Positions 25,446-34,503 are shown, counted from the stretch's first letter. The stretch: DNA of 64,000 bases from Hyphomicrobiales bacterium (GCA_900470965.1 UCCS01000017.1:45718-109717), one strand, 5' to 3'. The notes: generated by a model from the letters alone, not told the origin. Numbers and translations are program-made.

Positions 25446-26420
25446 ATGGCCTCCATTGAAATGATCGTTGCCGCCAGGGCCCGCCTGCGCGGACATGCAC
25501 GGCGCACGCCGCTTCTCTCCTCCCCCTTCCTCGATGAAATCGCCGGCCGGCGGGTGCTCGTGAAGGCCGAATGCCTGCAGCATTCCGGCTCCTTCAAGTT
25601 CCGCGGCGGCTGGTCTGCCGTCTCGGGCATCGATCCGGAACTGCGCAAGAAGGGCGTCATCGCCTTCTCCTCCGGCAACCATGCTCAGGGTGTCGCGCTG
25701 GCCGCACGCATGCACGGCGTTCCCTCTGTCATCATCATGCCAAGCGATGCGCCGAAGCTGAAGATTGCCAATACGCGCGCCTTCGGCGCCGAAGTGGTGC
25801 TCTATGACCGCGCCAATGAAGACCGCGACGAGATCGGCGCGAGACTTTCGGCCGAACGCGGACTGACGCTCATCAAGCCTTTCGACGAACCGCTGGTCAT
25901 TGCCGGCCAGGGCACGACCGGGCTGGAAATCGCCGAACAGGCGGAGGAGGAAGGTGTCAGGAATGCCGAAGTCCTCGTTCCCTGCGGTGGCGGCGGCCTG
26001 AGTTCGGGCATCGCGCTGGCATTGGAAGCGAGTGCGCCGGGCTTCCGTGTCCGTCCCTGCGAACCAGAAAATTTCGACGACACCACGCGATCGCTTGCAT
26101 CGGGCAAGATCGAGCGCAACGCCACCATGACCGGGTCGATCTGCGATGCGATCGTCACGCCGCAGCCGGGCAACATTACCTTCCCGATCCTCAAGCGTCT
26201 GGCCGGACAGGGTATTGTCGTGACGGATGATGAGGCGCTGCGCGCCGTAGCCCTCGCCTTCACCCGCCTCAAGATCGTCGTCGAGCCTGGTGGCGCCGTC
26301 GCTCTTGCTGCCGCACTCTTCCATAGCGATCAGTTGAATAGCGATGCGACGGTCGTCGTCACCTCCGGCGGCAATATCGACGCCGACGTGTTCACCACTG
26401 CACTGGAACGCTTCGGCTAA
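25446..26420 (+). CDS. Threonine dehydratase-like PLP enzyme
   Basis: The 324-residue fold-type II PLP protein has the cofactor lysine in HSGSFKFRG, the substrate loop SSGNHAQGVAL and the phosphate-binding PCGGGGLSSG. It resembles catabolic threonine/serine dehydratases and serine racemases, and lacks the C-terminal ACT domain of the biosynthetic enzyme. The ATG at 25446 follows AGAAGAG. Which amino acid it uses cannot be told from sequence. No regulator is adjacent. Confidence 0.9.
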   Translation: MASIEMIVAARARLRGHARRTPLLSSPFLDEIAGRRVLVKAECLQHSGSFKFRGGWSAVSGIDPELRKKGVIAFSSGNHAQGVALAARMHGVPSVIIMPSDAPKLKIANTRAFGAEVVLYDRANEDRDEIGARLSAERGLTLIKPFDEPLVIAGQGTTGLEIAEQAEEEGVRNAEVLVPCGGGGLSSGIALALEASAPGFRVRPCEPENFDDTTRSLASGKIERNATMTGSICDAIVTPQPGNITFPILKRLAGQGIVVTDDEALRAVALAFTRLKIVVEPGGAVALAAALFHSDQLNSDATVVVTSGGNIDADVFTTALERFG

Positions 26421-26506
26421 CGCTCGACAACGCTCTCGAAGACCCTGATCGCGATCGGCGACGACCTCGATCATGATCGGGGTCTCACTCACCTGGGAAA
26501 CAACGA

Positions 26507-26550
26507 AAACCTCGTCTCGCCGCCATATGGCGGTCTTCGTTCCGAGGTTT
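26507..26550 (+). promoter_or_regulatory. Hairpin that would sequester a ribosome-binding site
   Basis: AAACCTCG at 26507-26514 pairs with CGAGGTTT at 26543-26550, and between them CCGCCATATGGCGG (26520-26533) is a perfect palindrome forming the inner stem. The 3' outer arm contains the GAGG that serves the ATG at 26553. Folding would hide the ribosome-binding site, so translation may depend on opening this structure. Confidence 0.5.
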
Positions 26551-26552
26551 CC

Positions 26553-27581
26553 ATGAGACATCTTCTTACGCTGCTCCTGTCGGCCTGCCTTCTTGCTGCC
26601 AACACTCCGGCACATGCGGCCGACCCTGTCGGTCTGTCCTTTCTTTCGGTTCCGGTACCCGAACGCGACGGCACCATGGAGATCTCACTCTGGTATCCGG
26701 CCTTAGCAGGCGGAACGCCCATCCTGATCGGAGACAGTCCGCTTTTCAAAGGCGAGACCGCGCAACGGGACGCACCGGCCGCTGCCGGCGACTATCCGCT
26801 GATCCTGCTTTCCCATGGCGGTCTGAAATCCGGCCCTTTCATCGGCGCCTGGATGGCGTCGCGCCTCGCTTCGAAAGGCTTCGTGGTGGCAATGATGCGC
26901 CAGCCGGATCCGCAGACGATGACGAGTGAGGAGAGCATTCATGAAATTTGGCTCCGGCCCGCCGATCTCTCAGCCGCCCTGACCGCGATCGAGAAGGACA
27001 GCATACTACCTGCAAAGATAGATCGAAACCGTATCGGCGTGCTGGGCTTCCTCATCGGCGGAACATCCGCACTTTCGCTTGCGGGCGGCAGCCTGGATCC
27101 GGAAAGCTTTGCGCGTTCCTGCGGTCCCAATGGCGCCGGCGTCGACTGCGCCGAGTTCGCCAGAGCCGGTATCGATCTCCACTCCGTCCACAGGCAGCAG
27201 CTCAGCCGCTCTCATCTAGACACGCGGGTGAAGGCGGTCGTCGTCATCGATCCTGAATTCGGCGCCAGTTTCACACCCGACAGCCTCAAGCGCATATCGA
27301 TCCCGGTCCGCCTCATCAATCTCGGCACGCCGGCGACCATCTGGCCTCGGCTGCGGATATCAGGCCTAAAGGACACTATACCCAACGCGCGCTACGATCT
27401 CCTGGGCGATACTTCGCAATATGGTGCCTTCAGCGAATGCAAGCCGGGAGGCGCTGCGATCCTTCAGGAAGAAGGTGAAGAACCTCTCTGCGACGATCCC
27501 GAGGGAACGAGCCGGGCCACGATCCACGATCGCCTCGCTGAGAATATCGCAGCGGCCTTCCGCACGGATCTCCCCAAATAG
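26553..27581 (+). CDS. Secreted alpha/beta-hydrolase-fold protein lacking its nucleophile serine
   Basis: The 342-residue precursor has a signal peptide (LLTLLLSACLLAANTPAHA). It matches the secreted dienelactone-hydrolase/PAF-acetylhydrolase-like group: ISLWYPA, LILLSHGG as oxyanion segment, and the nucleophile elbow VLGFLIGG, where the usual G-x-S-x-G serine is L167 (CTC at 27051). The serine is therefore missing and classical hydrolysis is unlikely unless another residue serves. The frame is otherwise intact, so it is not an obvious pseudogene. Confidence 0.85.
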   Translation: MRHLLTLLLSACLLAANTPAHAADPVGLSFLSVPVPERDGTMEISLWYPALAGGTPILIGDSPLFKGETAQRDAPAAAGDYPLILLSHGGLKSGPFIGAWMASRLASKGFVVAMMRQPDPQTMTSEESIHEIWLRPADLSAALTAIEKDSILPAKIDRNRIGVLGFLIGGTSALSLAGGSLDPESFARSCGPNGAGVDCAEFARAGIDLHSVHRQQLSRSHLDTRVKAVVVIDPEFGASFTPDSLKRISIPVRLINLGTPATIWPRLRISGLKDTIPNARYDLLGDTSQYGAFSECKPGGAAILQEEGEEPLCDDPEGTSRATIHDRLAENIAAAFRTDLPK

Positions 27582-27584
27582 AAA

Positions 27585-27617
27585 ACATCGTCCGCAGCGA
27601 CCTGCCGCGGACGATGT
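27585..27617. terminator. Bidirectional terminator between two convergent genes
   Basis: ACATCGTCCGC pairs perfectly with GCGGACGATGT (11 bp) around an 11-base loop, four bases after the stop of the hydrolase and 18 bases from the stop of the convergent SDR. Only the minus-strand side carries a T-run (four T), so termination is stronger in that direction. Confidence 0.65.
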
Positions 27618-27635
27618 CTTCGCCATCGATCGTCT

Positions 27636-28433
27636 TCAGGCGATCTTGTAGCGCGCAGCCGGAGCCGAACGTGACAGGTTTGGCATCAGCGCCTGGCGGG
27701 CCTGTTCATAGGCAGCAAGCAAGCCGGCATCTTCAAGCGCCGGGATCGTCGCAAATTCTCCCTCGGCGAGACCTGCCAGCGAGGCATCGACCATGTTTTC
27801 CGCCGACATGACGATCTCGCCCGGCAGGTGCTCGACCGGCGTGCCGGCAATGCCCCAGAATTCGGTAGCCGTGGCACCCGGCAGCACGACTTGAACGCGA
27901 ATATTCTTGTCGGCAAGCTCGTGCTTCAGCGACTGGCTGAAGGCGAGCACGAAGGCTTTGCTACCGCCATAGACACCGTTCAGGACCTCGGGCGCGATTG
28001 CGACGATCGAGGCAATGTTGATGATTGTGCCGCCACCGCGGGCAACGAGACCTGGAACCGCAGCATAGGTCAGCCGCGTCAATGCCGTCACGTTGAGCTC
28101 GATCATTTCCTGCATCTTGTCGACGTCGGACGCGAGCAGCGGCGCCGTGCCGCCGAAGCCGGCATTGTTGACGAGCAGGGTAATGCTCTGATCTTCCTTC
28201 AGCACCTTCTCGACCTTGGCAAGATCGTCCTTCTTGCCGAGATCGGCGGACAGCGTCTCTACGGTCCGGCCCGTCTCATCGGTCAGCCGGCTTGCCAGTG
28301 CCTTCAGCCGATCACCGTTGCGGGCGACGAGGATGAGATTGTAGCCCTGTTTCGCCAGCCGGTGTGCATAGATCGCGCCGATGCCCGAAGAGGCGCCTGT
28401 GACCAGCGCCGTACCCTTATGTTCTTGTGCCAT
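27636..28433 (-). CDS. Short-chain dehydrogenase/reductase
   Basis: The 265-residue classical SDR has VTGASSGIGAIYA, NNAGFGG, a serine in INIASIVA and YGGSK as the catalytic Y-x-x-x-K. The substrate is unknown. GGAGAAACG precedes the ATG. The DJ-1/AraC regulator is transcribed divergently 121 bp away, an arrangement that suggests control by it. Confidence 0.93.
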   Translation of the reverse strand: MAQEHKGTALVTGASSGIGAIYAHRLAKQGYNLILVARNGDRLKALASRLTDETGRTVETLSADLGKKDDLAKVEKVLKEDQSITLLVNNAGFGGTAPLLASDVDKMQEMIELNVTALTRLTYAAVPGLVARGGGTIINIASIVAIAPEVLNGVYGGSKAFVLAFSQSLKHELADKNIRVQVVLPGATATEFWGIAGTPVEHLPGEIVMSAENMVDASLAGLAEGEFATIPALEDAGLLAAYEQARQALMPNLSRSAPAARYKIA

Positions 28434-28554
28434 GATCGTTTCTCCATTTCGTGCGCCAGCCCGATTGCCTTGCGCTTGCGGAGAGTTTTACGCCCGATTG
28501 CCGATGTCCCAAATGTCATATATACCACCTTTTAAGACATCCACTTTTCAGGAC

Positions 28555-29508
28555 ATGATGACCATGCAGCAAATCGGCTTCCTGCTCTTTCCCGGTTTCC
28601 AGATCATGAGCCTTGCCGCCGTCTCGGCCTTCGAATTCGCCAATCTCGAGATCGGCGAGAAAGTCTATGACATCCATTATCTCTCGGAGACCGGCGGTCC
28701 CATCGCCAATTCGCTGGGCATGATCGTCGAAACGGAAGCCTTCGGCGATCCCGGTTTCGACACACTGATCGTCGCCGGCGCGCCTGACATCAAGCTGCCC
28801 AACGAAGCCGAGGCGGATTTCATTCGCGCCGCCCTCCCCGCTGTCCGCCGCCTCGCCTCGATCTGTACCGGCGCCTTCCTGCTTGCCGATGCCGGCGTTC
28901 TTGATGGCCGCCGCGCCACGACCCACTGGTATCGCGCCCGCGAACTGCAGAGCCGTTACCCTGAAATCAGGATGGAAGAGGACCGCATCTACATCATCGA
29001 CGGTTCCGTCTGGACCTCGGCAGGTATGACGGCGGGTGTCGATCTGGCTCTGGCCATGGTCGAGAAAGATCATGGCCTGGAGATCGCCCGCGCTGTTGCC
29101 CGCAAGCTGGTCGTCTATCATCGTCGCGCCGGCGGCCAGTCGCAGTTTTCCGCCCTTCTGGAACTGGAGCCGAAATCCGACCGCATCCAGAAGGCGCTTG
29201 CGCATGCCCGCAGCAATCTGAAATCCACCCTCTCGGTCGAGGAACTGGCCGAGGCTGCACATCTGAGCCCCCGCCAGTTCAGTCGTACCTTCCGCGCCGA
29301 AACAGGTCAGTCCCCCGCTAAAGCAGTCGAGAACCTGCGGCTGGAGGCGGCCCGCCTGATGATGGAGCAGGGCCGCCATCCGATCGAGGTCGTCGCCCGC
29401 GAGACCGGCTTTGCCGATCGCGAGCGCATGCGACGCGCCTTCCTGCGGGCTTTTGGCCAGCCGCCACAAGCGATTCGCCGGGCGGCACAGCAGGAACTGC
29501 TGGCGTGA
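28555..29508 (+). CDS. AraC-family regulator with DJ-1/PfpI domain
   Basis: The 317-residue protein is of the GlxA/FtrA type. The N-terminal DJ-1-like domain starts QQIGFLLFPGFQIMS and has the elbow cysteine in ASICTGAF; the C-terminal AraC domain includes LSVEELAEAAHLSPRQFSRTFRAETG and ARETGFADRERMRRAF. ATG codons at 28555, 28558 and 28564 are all possible. It is divergent from the SDR at 27636, a common pairing, and convergent with the PhyH gene. Confidence 0.94.
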   Translation: MMTMQQIGFLLFPGFQIMSLAAVSAFEFANLEIGEKVYDIHYLSETGGPIANSLGMIVETEAFGDPGFDTLIVAGAPDIKLPNEAEADFIRAALPAVRRLASICTGAFLLADAGVLDGRRATTHWYRARELQSRYPEIRMEEDRIYIIDGSVWTSAGMTAGVDLALAMVEKDHGLEIARAVARKLVVYHRRAGGQSQFSALLELEPKSDRIQKALAHARSNLKSTLSVEELAEAAHLSPRQFSRTFRAETGQSPAKAVENLRLEAARLMMEQGRHPIEVVARETGFADRERMRRAFLRAFGQPPQAIRRAAQQELLA

Positions 29509-29546
29509 TGCACGCACCCGGCAAAGCCGGATGCATCTTCTCTGTC

Positions 29547-30353
29547 CTAGCCTTGTTGAAGCGCCCTACGGATGGCAATCTCGACAGGCGAGTAGGCGCC
29601 GTCCTCACGCGTAAGCCGCAAGGGTTCTGAAGGCGCAAGGCCGGGCTGCGCCATGAAGCGCGGTTCCTTGCCGCGATGCGTCTGCGCGGCATGGATCAGG
29701 AACGGGTGGCACAGATAGACCGTGCCCGCCTGCCCCGTTGCAAGAGCAAGCGGCCTCTCCTCACCGACATGCTCCAGCCACAGATGCGCCATGCCGGCTT
29801 CGCCAGCCGGCTCCAGTAGCTTCGCGATATCCTTGTGCGACCCGACCCGGATACGCGTCGGCGCATCGTTCTCCCCGACATCAGAGAACAGGAAGAGCAT
29901 CAGGAGTGCCCGTCCGCGCGAGGTGATGTTCACCCGCCAGACGGAAAAATCCCGCTGTTCATTCGGGTCGCCTTCGTCCCCCGGAAAGCTCAGGTCCACA
30001 TGCCAGCCGGCATCGCAGGGATCGTCCGGGTGCGGGAAGCGGACCGGGAAGCTGCCAAGACCGCTGCGTGGTTCCCAGCGTCCTTTGCCGACGAGCTGAT
30101 CGAAAGCCGAATGCAGCAGGGGCGTGTTGACCGCCGTCTCGAACGGCCCGCCGCCATAACCAGCAAGCCGGACGACCGGCCGCACCCAGCTTTTCGGATC
30201 ATCGGCATCGAAGGGAATGTCCCGCCACATGATGTCGCGGGCCTTCGCGGCCACATCCCGGGGAAAAGCATCATCGATCCGCACGAAGCCGTCTTCGATG
30301 AATTGCTCGATCTGCACGGCGCTGAGCGCCGGCGGGTAACCAGTAGATGTCAT
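29547..30353 (-). CDS. Phytanoyl-CoA dioxygenase (PhyH) family protein
   Basis: This protein of 268 residues is an Fe(II)/2-oxoglutarate oxygenase of the PhyH family. The iron facial triad is visible as H-V-D in AGWHVDLSFPG and a distal histidine in HPFLIHAAQTHRG, whose final arginine would bind 2-oxoglutarate. The substrate is unknown. The ATG at 30353 follows GAGAGAT. The 227 bp between it and the LysR gene hold no gene that I can see. Confidence 0.88.
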   Translation of the reverse strand: MTSTGYPPALSAVQIEQFIEDGFVRIDDAFPRDVAAKARDIMWRDIPFDADDPKSWVRPVVRLAGYGGGPFETAVNTPLLHSAFDQLVGKGRWEPRSGLGSFPVRFPHPDDPCDAGWHVDLSFPGDEGDPNEQRDFSVWRVNITSRGRALLMLFLFSDVGENDAPTRIRVGSHKDIAKLLEPAGEAGMAHLWLEHVGEERPLALATGQAGTVYLCHPFLIHAAQTHRGKEPRFMAQPGLAPSEPLRLTREDGAYSPVEIAIRRALQQG

Positions 30354-30580
30354 GAAATATCTCTCTATCGCCAAACCCTGCCGGCATTGTCCATCGGCCG
30401 AATGCAGGGTGGTTACAGTTCACGGCAACGGACCCAGCCAGCAGGCTGGTGAAGCGGCCGCATCTTCCTTTGCCCGAGGGCAGAGCCTTAGAGGCTCAAG
30501 AAGAAGACCGTAGCGATATTGAGAGCGATCATTTTCATAGCGATGGGAGGCTACTGGCTTCCAAGGGGAGGGTCAACACT

Positions 30581-31513
30581 TCACCCGAATCTTCGCAGCG
30601 CCTTCTCCTGATCGGATGGAATAGAAATATCTCGCACTGCCTCGTGCACCGACTGCAGCACCAGTTCCGCCAGCCGGCTCGTTGCAGCATCCGGCTCCGC
30701 TTCCGCTCGATGCAAGACCAGCCCCAGCTTCGGCAGTTCCGGCAGGCCGGCTTCGCCTGACGTCAGCATCCGCACCTTGGCAGGCAGCCCTATAGGCGTG
30801 CGCACCGTAATACCCAGTCCTGCAGCGGTTGCCGCCCAGAGGCCGCCGAGGCTTGGACTGACGAAAGACAGCCGCCAGGAGATACCCGCCTCGTCCAGCA
30901 CTTTCGTCGCGGCATTCCTGAGCAGGCAGGGCGCCTCGAGCGAGGCAAGCGGCATCGGTTCGCCGCCTCCAGCCGCCCATGCCGGCAAGCCATTCGCCGG
31001 GCCGATCCAGCGCATCGGCACATCGGCAATATGCTCGCAATGGGCGGTCAAAGTGCCGGCGCTCCAGGCGAGCGCAAGATCGAGCTTGCCCGTCGTCACC
31101 CGTTCCAGAAGCTCGGCATTGCGCACCACACGCGCTTCGATCCGCACCTTCGGATGCGCTCGAGCAAAGCGTCCGAGCACCTCGGGTAGCAAGTTCTCAC
31201 CGAAGTCCTCCTGCAGGCCGAGCCGCACCCAGCCTTCCAGCTCGACACTCTGCATCGCAGCGACTGCCTCGTCGTTCAGATCGAGCAATCGCCGGGCGTA
31301 GGCAAGCATCATCTCTCCGGCTTCCGTCAGCGCCAGTCCGCGCCCGGATTTGCGGAAAATCGGCGTGCCAGCCTGCTCCTCCAGCTTCTTAAGCTGTGCG
31401 CTGACCGCCGAGGTCGAGCGCCCCAGGCGATCCGCCGCCCTGGCGAAATTGCCGAGATCCATGCCGGTCGCGAATGTCCTCAGGACATCCAGGTCGAATG
31501 TAATCCGTCGCAT
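30581..31513 (-). CDS. LysR-family transcriptional regulator
   Basis: This 310-residue regulator has the N-terminal winged helix (LDVLRTFATGMDLGNFARAADRLGRSTSAVSAQLKKLEEQ) and the usual substrate-binding half. The ATG at 31513 gives the normal LysR beginning; longer frames add unrelated sequence. It is divergent from the tautomerase-cupin-DUF4865 operon, 107 bp away, and is its likely activator. Confidence 0.93.
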   Translation of the reverse strand: MRRITFDLDVLRTFATGMDLGNFARAADRLGRSTSAVSAQLKKLEEQAGTPIFRKSGRGLALTEAGEMMLAYARRLLDLNDEAVAAMQSVELEGWVRLGLQEDFGENLLPEVLGRFARAHPKVRIEARVVRNAELLERVTTGKLDLALAWSAGTLTAHCEHIADVPMRWIGPANGLPAWAAGGGEPMPLASLEAPCLLRNAATKVLDEAGISWRLSFVSPSLGGLWAATAAGLGITVRTPIGLPAKVRMLTSGEAGLPELPKLGLVLHRAEAEPDAATSRLAELVLQSVHEAVRDISIPSDQEKALRRFG

Positions 31514-31620
31514 TTCACGATCCCGATTTCCAGGATAATTCATCCATAAAATTCTGATTTTCCGCACCATGGTGTCGTGGCATGCTTCTCCTGTCAAGAC
31601 AAAGAACAAGGAGGCATCCA

Positions 31621-32040
31621 ATGCCATTCGCTCGCATTTCCCTTCTGAAGGGCAAATCGCCGGACTATCTGCGTGCGCTCTCGGACAATATCCACAAGGC
31701 CATGGTCGAGACCTTCAATGTGCCGCCGGCCGACCGCTTCCAGATCATCCACCAGCACGAGCCGGGCGAGCTGATCTTCGATCGCAACTACCTTGCCGGT
31801 CCGCGCTCGGATGATTTCGTGCTGATTTCGATCACGACCGGCAAGCCGCGCACAACGGAAATGCGCAAGGCTCTCTTCCGCCGAACCGTCGAATTGCTCC
31901 AACAATCGCCCGGCTTGCGCCCCGAAGACGTGATGATCGTCATCTCGACCAGCGAACCGGACGAATGGTCCTTCGGCGACGGCTTGGCGCAGATGGCCGA
32001 ACCCGGATGGGAAGCGCGCGCCAGGGGAGTTCCGGCATGA
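31621..32040 (+). CDS. Tautomerase-family protein
   Basis: The 139-residue protein begins MPFARIS, so removal of Met exposes the catalytic proline of the 4-oxalocrotonate tautomerase superfamily. Its length and RFQIIHQHEPGELIFDRNYL fit the two-unit Tautomerase_2 group. AAGGAGG precedes the ATG. It is the first gene of a three-gene operon joined by ATGA overlaps and is divergent from LysR. The substrate is unknown. Confidence 0.9.
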   Translation: MPFARISLLKGKSPDYLRALSDNIHKAMVETFNVPPADRFQIIHQHEPGELIFDRNYLAGPRSDDFVLISITTGKPRTTEMRKALFRRTVELLQQSPGLRPEDVMIVISTSEPDEWSFGDGLAQMAEPGWEARARGVPA

Positions 32041-32435
32041 GCACCGCCAATCCGAGGACGATGACGATCCGCCGTCCCGGCAGTGCCGTCCGTTCTCCCG
32101 AAGGCATTTCGAATGCACCCTTCTGGGTCGAAATCCTGCTCGACAGTGAGATCGATGGCGAGAACACCGCCATGCGCGCAACCCTCGATCCCGGCACGGT
32201 CACACACTGGCATACGCATCCGCGCGGCCAGCTTCTTTATGTCCTCTCCGGTGTCGGTGTCGTGCAGCGGGAGGGTGAACCCGTCGAGGAAGTCAGAACC
32301 GGCGATGCAGTATGGTTCGCCCCGGACGAGCTTCACTGGCACGGGGCAACAACTGACAGCCCTTTCGGATATCTTAGCATCCAGGGTTTTGAGAAGGGAC
32401 GCTTCGTCGACTGGTCTGAGGAGACACAGCCATGA
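32037..32435 (+). CDS. Cupin-domain protein
   Basis: The 132-residue single cupin has metal ligands in THWHTHPRGQ, a downstream glutamate-free second motif and a histidine in DELHWHGATT. It is annotated elsewhere as a quercetin-dioxygenase-like or carboxymuconolactone-associated cupin, but the reaction cannot be read here. The start at 32037 overlaps the tautomerase stop, and the stop overlaps the next start, so expression is coupled. Confidence 0.9.
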   Translation: MSTANPRTMTIRRPGSAVRSPEGISNAPFWVEILLDSEIDGENTAMRATLDPGTVTHWHTHPRGQLLYVLSGVGVVQREGEPVEEVRTGDAVWFAPDELHWHGATTDSPFGYLSIQGFEKGRFVDWSEETQP

Positions 32436-32983
32436 TGGCCATGCAATATTCCTTCACCTTGCCGGCAGATTACGACATGCAGATCATCGATCGCCGCATC
32501 CGCGACAAGGGGCCGGCGATGGACGGCTTCCCCCACCTCGGTTTCAAGGCTTTTCTGAGCGCTCGCCGCGGTGAATTCGGCAGCCGGGAAAATCTGTACT
32601 CGCCCTTTTATATCTGGGACCAGCCGGAAGGCGCCAGCAACTTCATCTGCGGTCCCGGCTTTGCCGCGCTGACGGACGCCTTCGGTCGGCCGCTCATTCG
32701 CCATTGGATCGTCTGGCATACGCATGTCTCACCGGACCCCGCCAACGCCCGCTTTGCTTACAGCGAACACCTCCCTATCGAACCGCATGTATCTCTGCCC
32801 AACTTACGGCAGGAAGAGGTTGATCTGGCAAAGCAGGAAGCCGGCGGCAGACATCTGCTCGCCCGCATTACCGCCTTTGACCCGCATGACTGGACGATGG
32901 TCCGTTTTGGACTTTGTGCGGAAGCCCCGCCCGCGTCAGGCACCAACCAGATCTATCGCGTCGGTCACCTCTCCCGCGGCTAA
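32432..32983 (+). CDS. DUF4865 family protein
   Basis: This protein of 183 residues matches my recollection of the DUF4865 family: MQYSFTLPADYDMQIIDRRI, then HLGFKAFLSARRG and NLYSPFYIWDQPEGASNFI. Family function is unknown; a small-molecule enzyme related to monooxygenase-type alpha/beta barrels is possible. It is third in the tautomerase operon and is followed by a bidirectional terminator. Confidence 0.78.
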   Translation: MMAMQYSFTLPADYDMQIIDRRIRDKGPAMDGFPHLGFKAFLSARRGEFGSRENLYSPFYIWDQPEGASNFICGPGFAALTDAFGRPLIRHWIVWHTHVSPDPANARFAYSEHLPIEPHVSLPNLRQEEVDLAKQEAGGRHLLARITAFDPHDWTMVRFGLCAEAPPASGTNQIYRVGHLSRG

Positions 32984-33010
32984 GAGCACCAAAGGCAGAA
33001 TCGGAAAGCA

Positions 33011-33048
33011 AAAAAAGCGCCCCTCTTTCGAGGAGCGCTTTGTTTTTT
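33011..33048. terminator. Bidirectional terminator between the DUF4865 gene and pyk
   Basis: AGCGCCCCTC pairs with GAGGAGCGCT with one mismatch around the loop TTT, flanked by an A-run and a T-run, so it can stop transcription from both sides. The genes converge here. Confidence 0.8.
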
Positions 33049-33063
33049 CAGGCCTGAAAGCGA

Positions 33064-34503
33064 TCAGATGCCACTCTGGCCGTCGGAGCCGATATAGGCG
33101 ATACGCAGCATGTTGGTCGCGCCAGGTGTGCCGAGCGGCACGCCAGCGGAGATGATGATGCGATCGCCCGGCTTGCCGAAACCTTCTGCAGCGACGATGC
33201 GGCAGGCGCGGTTGACCATGTCGTCGAGGTCGGTCGCGTCATGTGTGACGACGCAATGCATGCCCCAGACGACGGATAGGCGGCGCGCCGTTTTGATGAT
33301 TGGCGACAGAGCGATGATCGGCACCTGAGGACGCTCGCGCGAAGCGCGCAGGCCAGTCGTGCCGGAAGACGTGTAACAGACGATAGCCGACAGCTTCAGC
33401 GTCTCTGCAATCTGGCGGGCGGCAAGCGAGATAGCGTCCGCACCGGTTGCTTCCGGCTGGGCGCGCTGCGCGTAGATGATGCCCGGATAGTGCGGATCCT
33501 TCTCCACGGTGCTCGCAATCGAGGCCATCATCGAGACGGCTTCGACCGGATAAGCGCCGGAAGCCGATTCTGCCGACAGCATGATCGCGTCAGCACCTTC
33601 GAAGACGGCGATCGAGACGTCCGAAACTTCGGCACGTGTCGGAACCGGCGAGGAGATCATCGATTCCAGCATCTGCGTGGCGACGATGACAGGCTTGCCC
33701 GAACGGCGGCAGGAGCGGATGAGTTGCTTCTGGATACCCGGAACGGCTTCGAGCGGCATTTCAACGCCGAGATCGCCGCGGGCGACCATCAGTGCGTCGG
33801 AAAGCTCGATGATTTCTTCGATGCGTTCCAGCGCCTGCGGCTTCTCGATCTTCGACATAATGCCGACGCGGCCACGGGCGATCTTGCGCACTTCGGCAAG
33901 GTCGTCGGGACGCTGGACAAAGGAAAGCGCCACCCAGTCGACATCGTCGGTCGCCAGAACTGCGTCGAGGTCGACGCGGTCCTTGTCGGTCAGCGCGCCC
34001 ACGCCAAGCAGCGTATCGGGCAGGCTGACGCCCTTACGGTCGGAAATGCTGGTACCGGCAATGACGGTCGTAACAATGCTCTTGCCGTCACACTTTTCGG
34101 CACGCAGAGCGAGCTTGCCATCATCGATCAGCAGGCGATGGCCCGGCTGAACGGCTTCGAGAATTTCAGGATGCGGCAGAAACACGCGGGTGTTGTCGCC
34201 GGGGGTATCGTTGTTGTCGAGCGTAAATGTCTGGCCGGGCTTCAGCTCCACCTTAACATCGGCAAACTTCCCGACGCGAAGCTTCGGACCCTGCAGGTCG
34301 GCCAGAATGCCGATCGGCCGGCCCGAGCGGGCTTCGACGGCGCGAATGCGCTGCACGAGCGTGCGCATCACGTCATGGCTCGCATGGCTCATATTGATGC
34401 GGAAGATATCCGCACCCGCCTGGTGCAGCTTCTCGATCATCGACTCCTCGGAGGAGGCGGGGCCGAGGGTGGCGAGGATTTTAACTTTGCGGTTACGCTT
34501 CAT
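33064..34503 (-). CDS. pyk: Pyruvate kinase
   Basis: The enzyme converts phosphoenolpyruvate and ADP to pyruvate and ATP. The 479-residue protein starts MKRNRKVKILATLGPASS and shows INMSHAS, the active-site stretch MSKIEKPQALERIEEI, MVARGDLGVEM and ATQMLESM, with the C-terminal allosteric domain complete. The ATG at 34503 shares one base with the stop of the DUF1036 gene (TGATG), so the two are cotranscribed and coupled. Confidence 0.97.
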   Translation of the reverse strand: MKRNRKVKILATLGPASSEESMIEKLHQAGADIFRINMSHASHDVMRTLVQRIRAVEARSGRPIGILADLQGPKLRVGKFADVKVELKPGQTFTLDNNDTPGDNTRVFLPHPEILEAVQPGHRLLIDDGKLALRAEKCDGKSIVTTVIAGTSISDRKGVSLPDTLLGVGALTDKDRVDLDAVLATDDVDWVALSFVQRPDDLAEVRKIARGRVGIMSKIEKPQALERIEEIIELSDALMVARGDLGVEMPLEAVPGIQKQLIRSCRRSGKPVIVATQMLESMISSPVPTRAEVSDVSIAVFEGADAIMLSAESASGAYPVEAVSMMASIASTVEKDPHYPGIIYAQRAQPEATGADAISLAARQIAETLKLSAIVCYTSSGTTGLRASRERPQVPIIALSPIIKTARRLSVVWGMHCVVTHDATDLDDMVNRACRIVAAEGFGKPGDRIIISAGVPLGTPGATNMLRIAYIGSDGQSGI

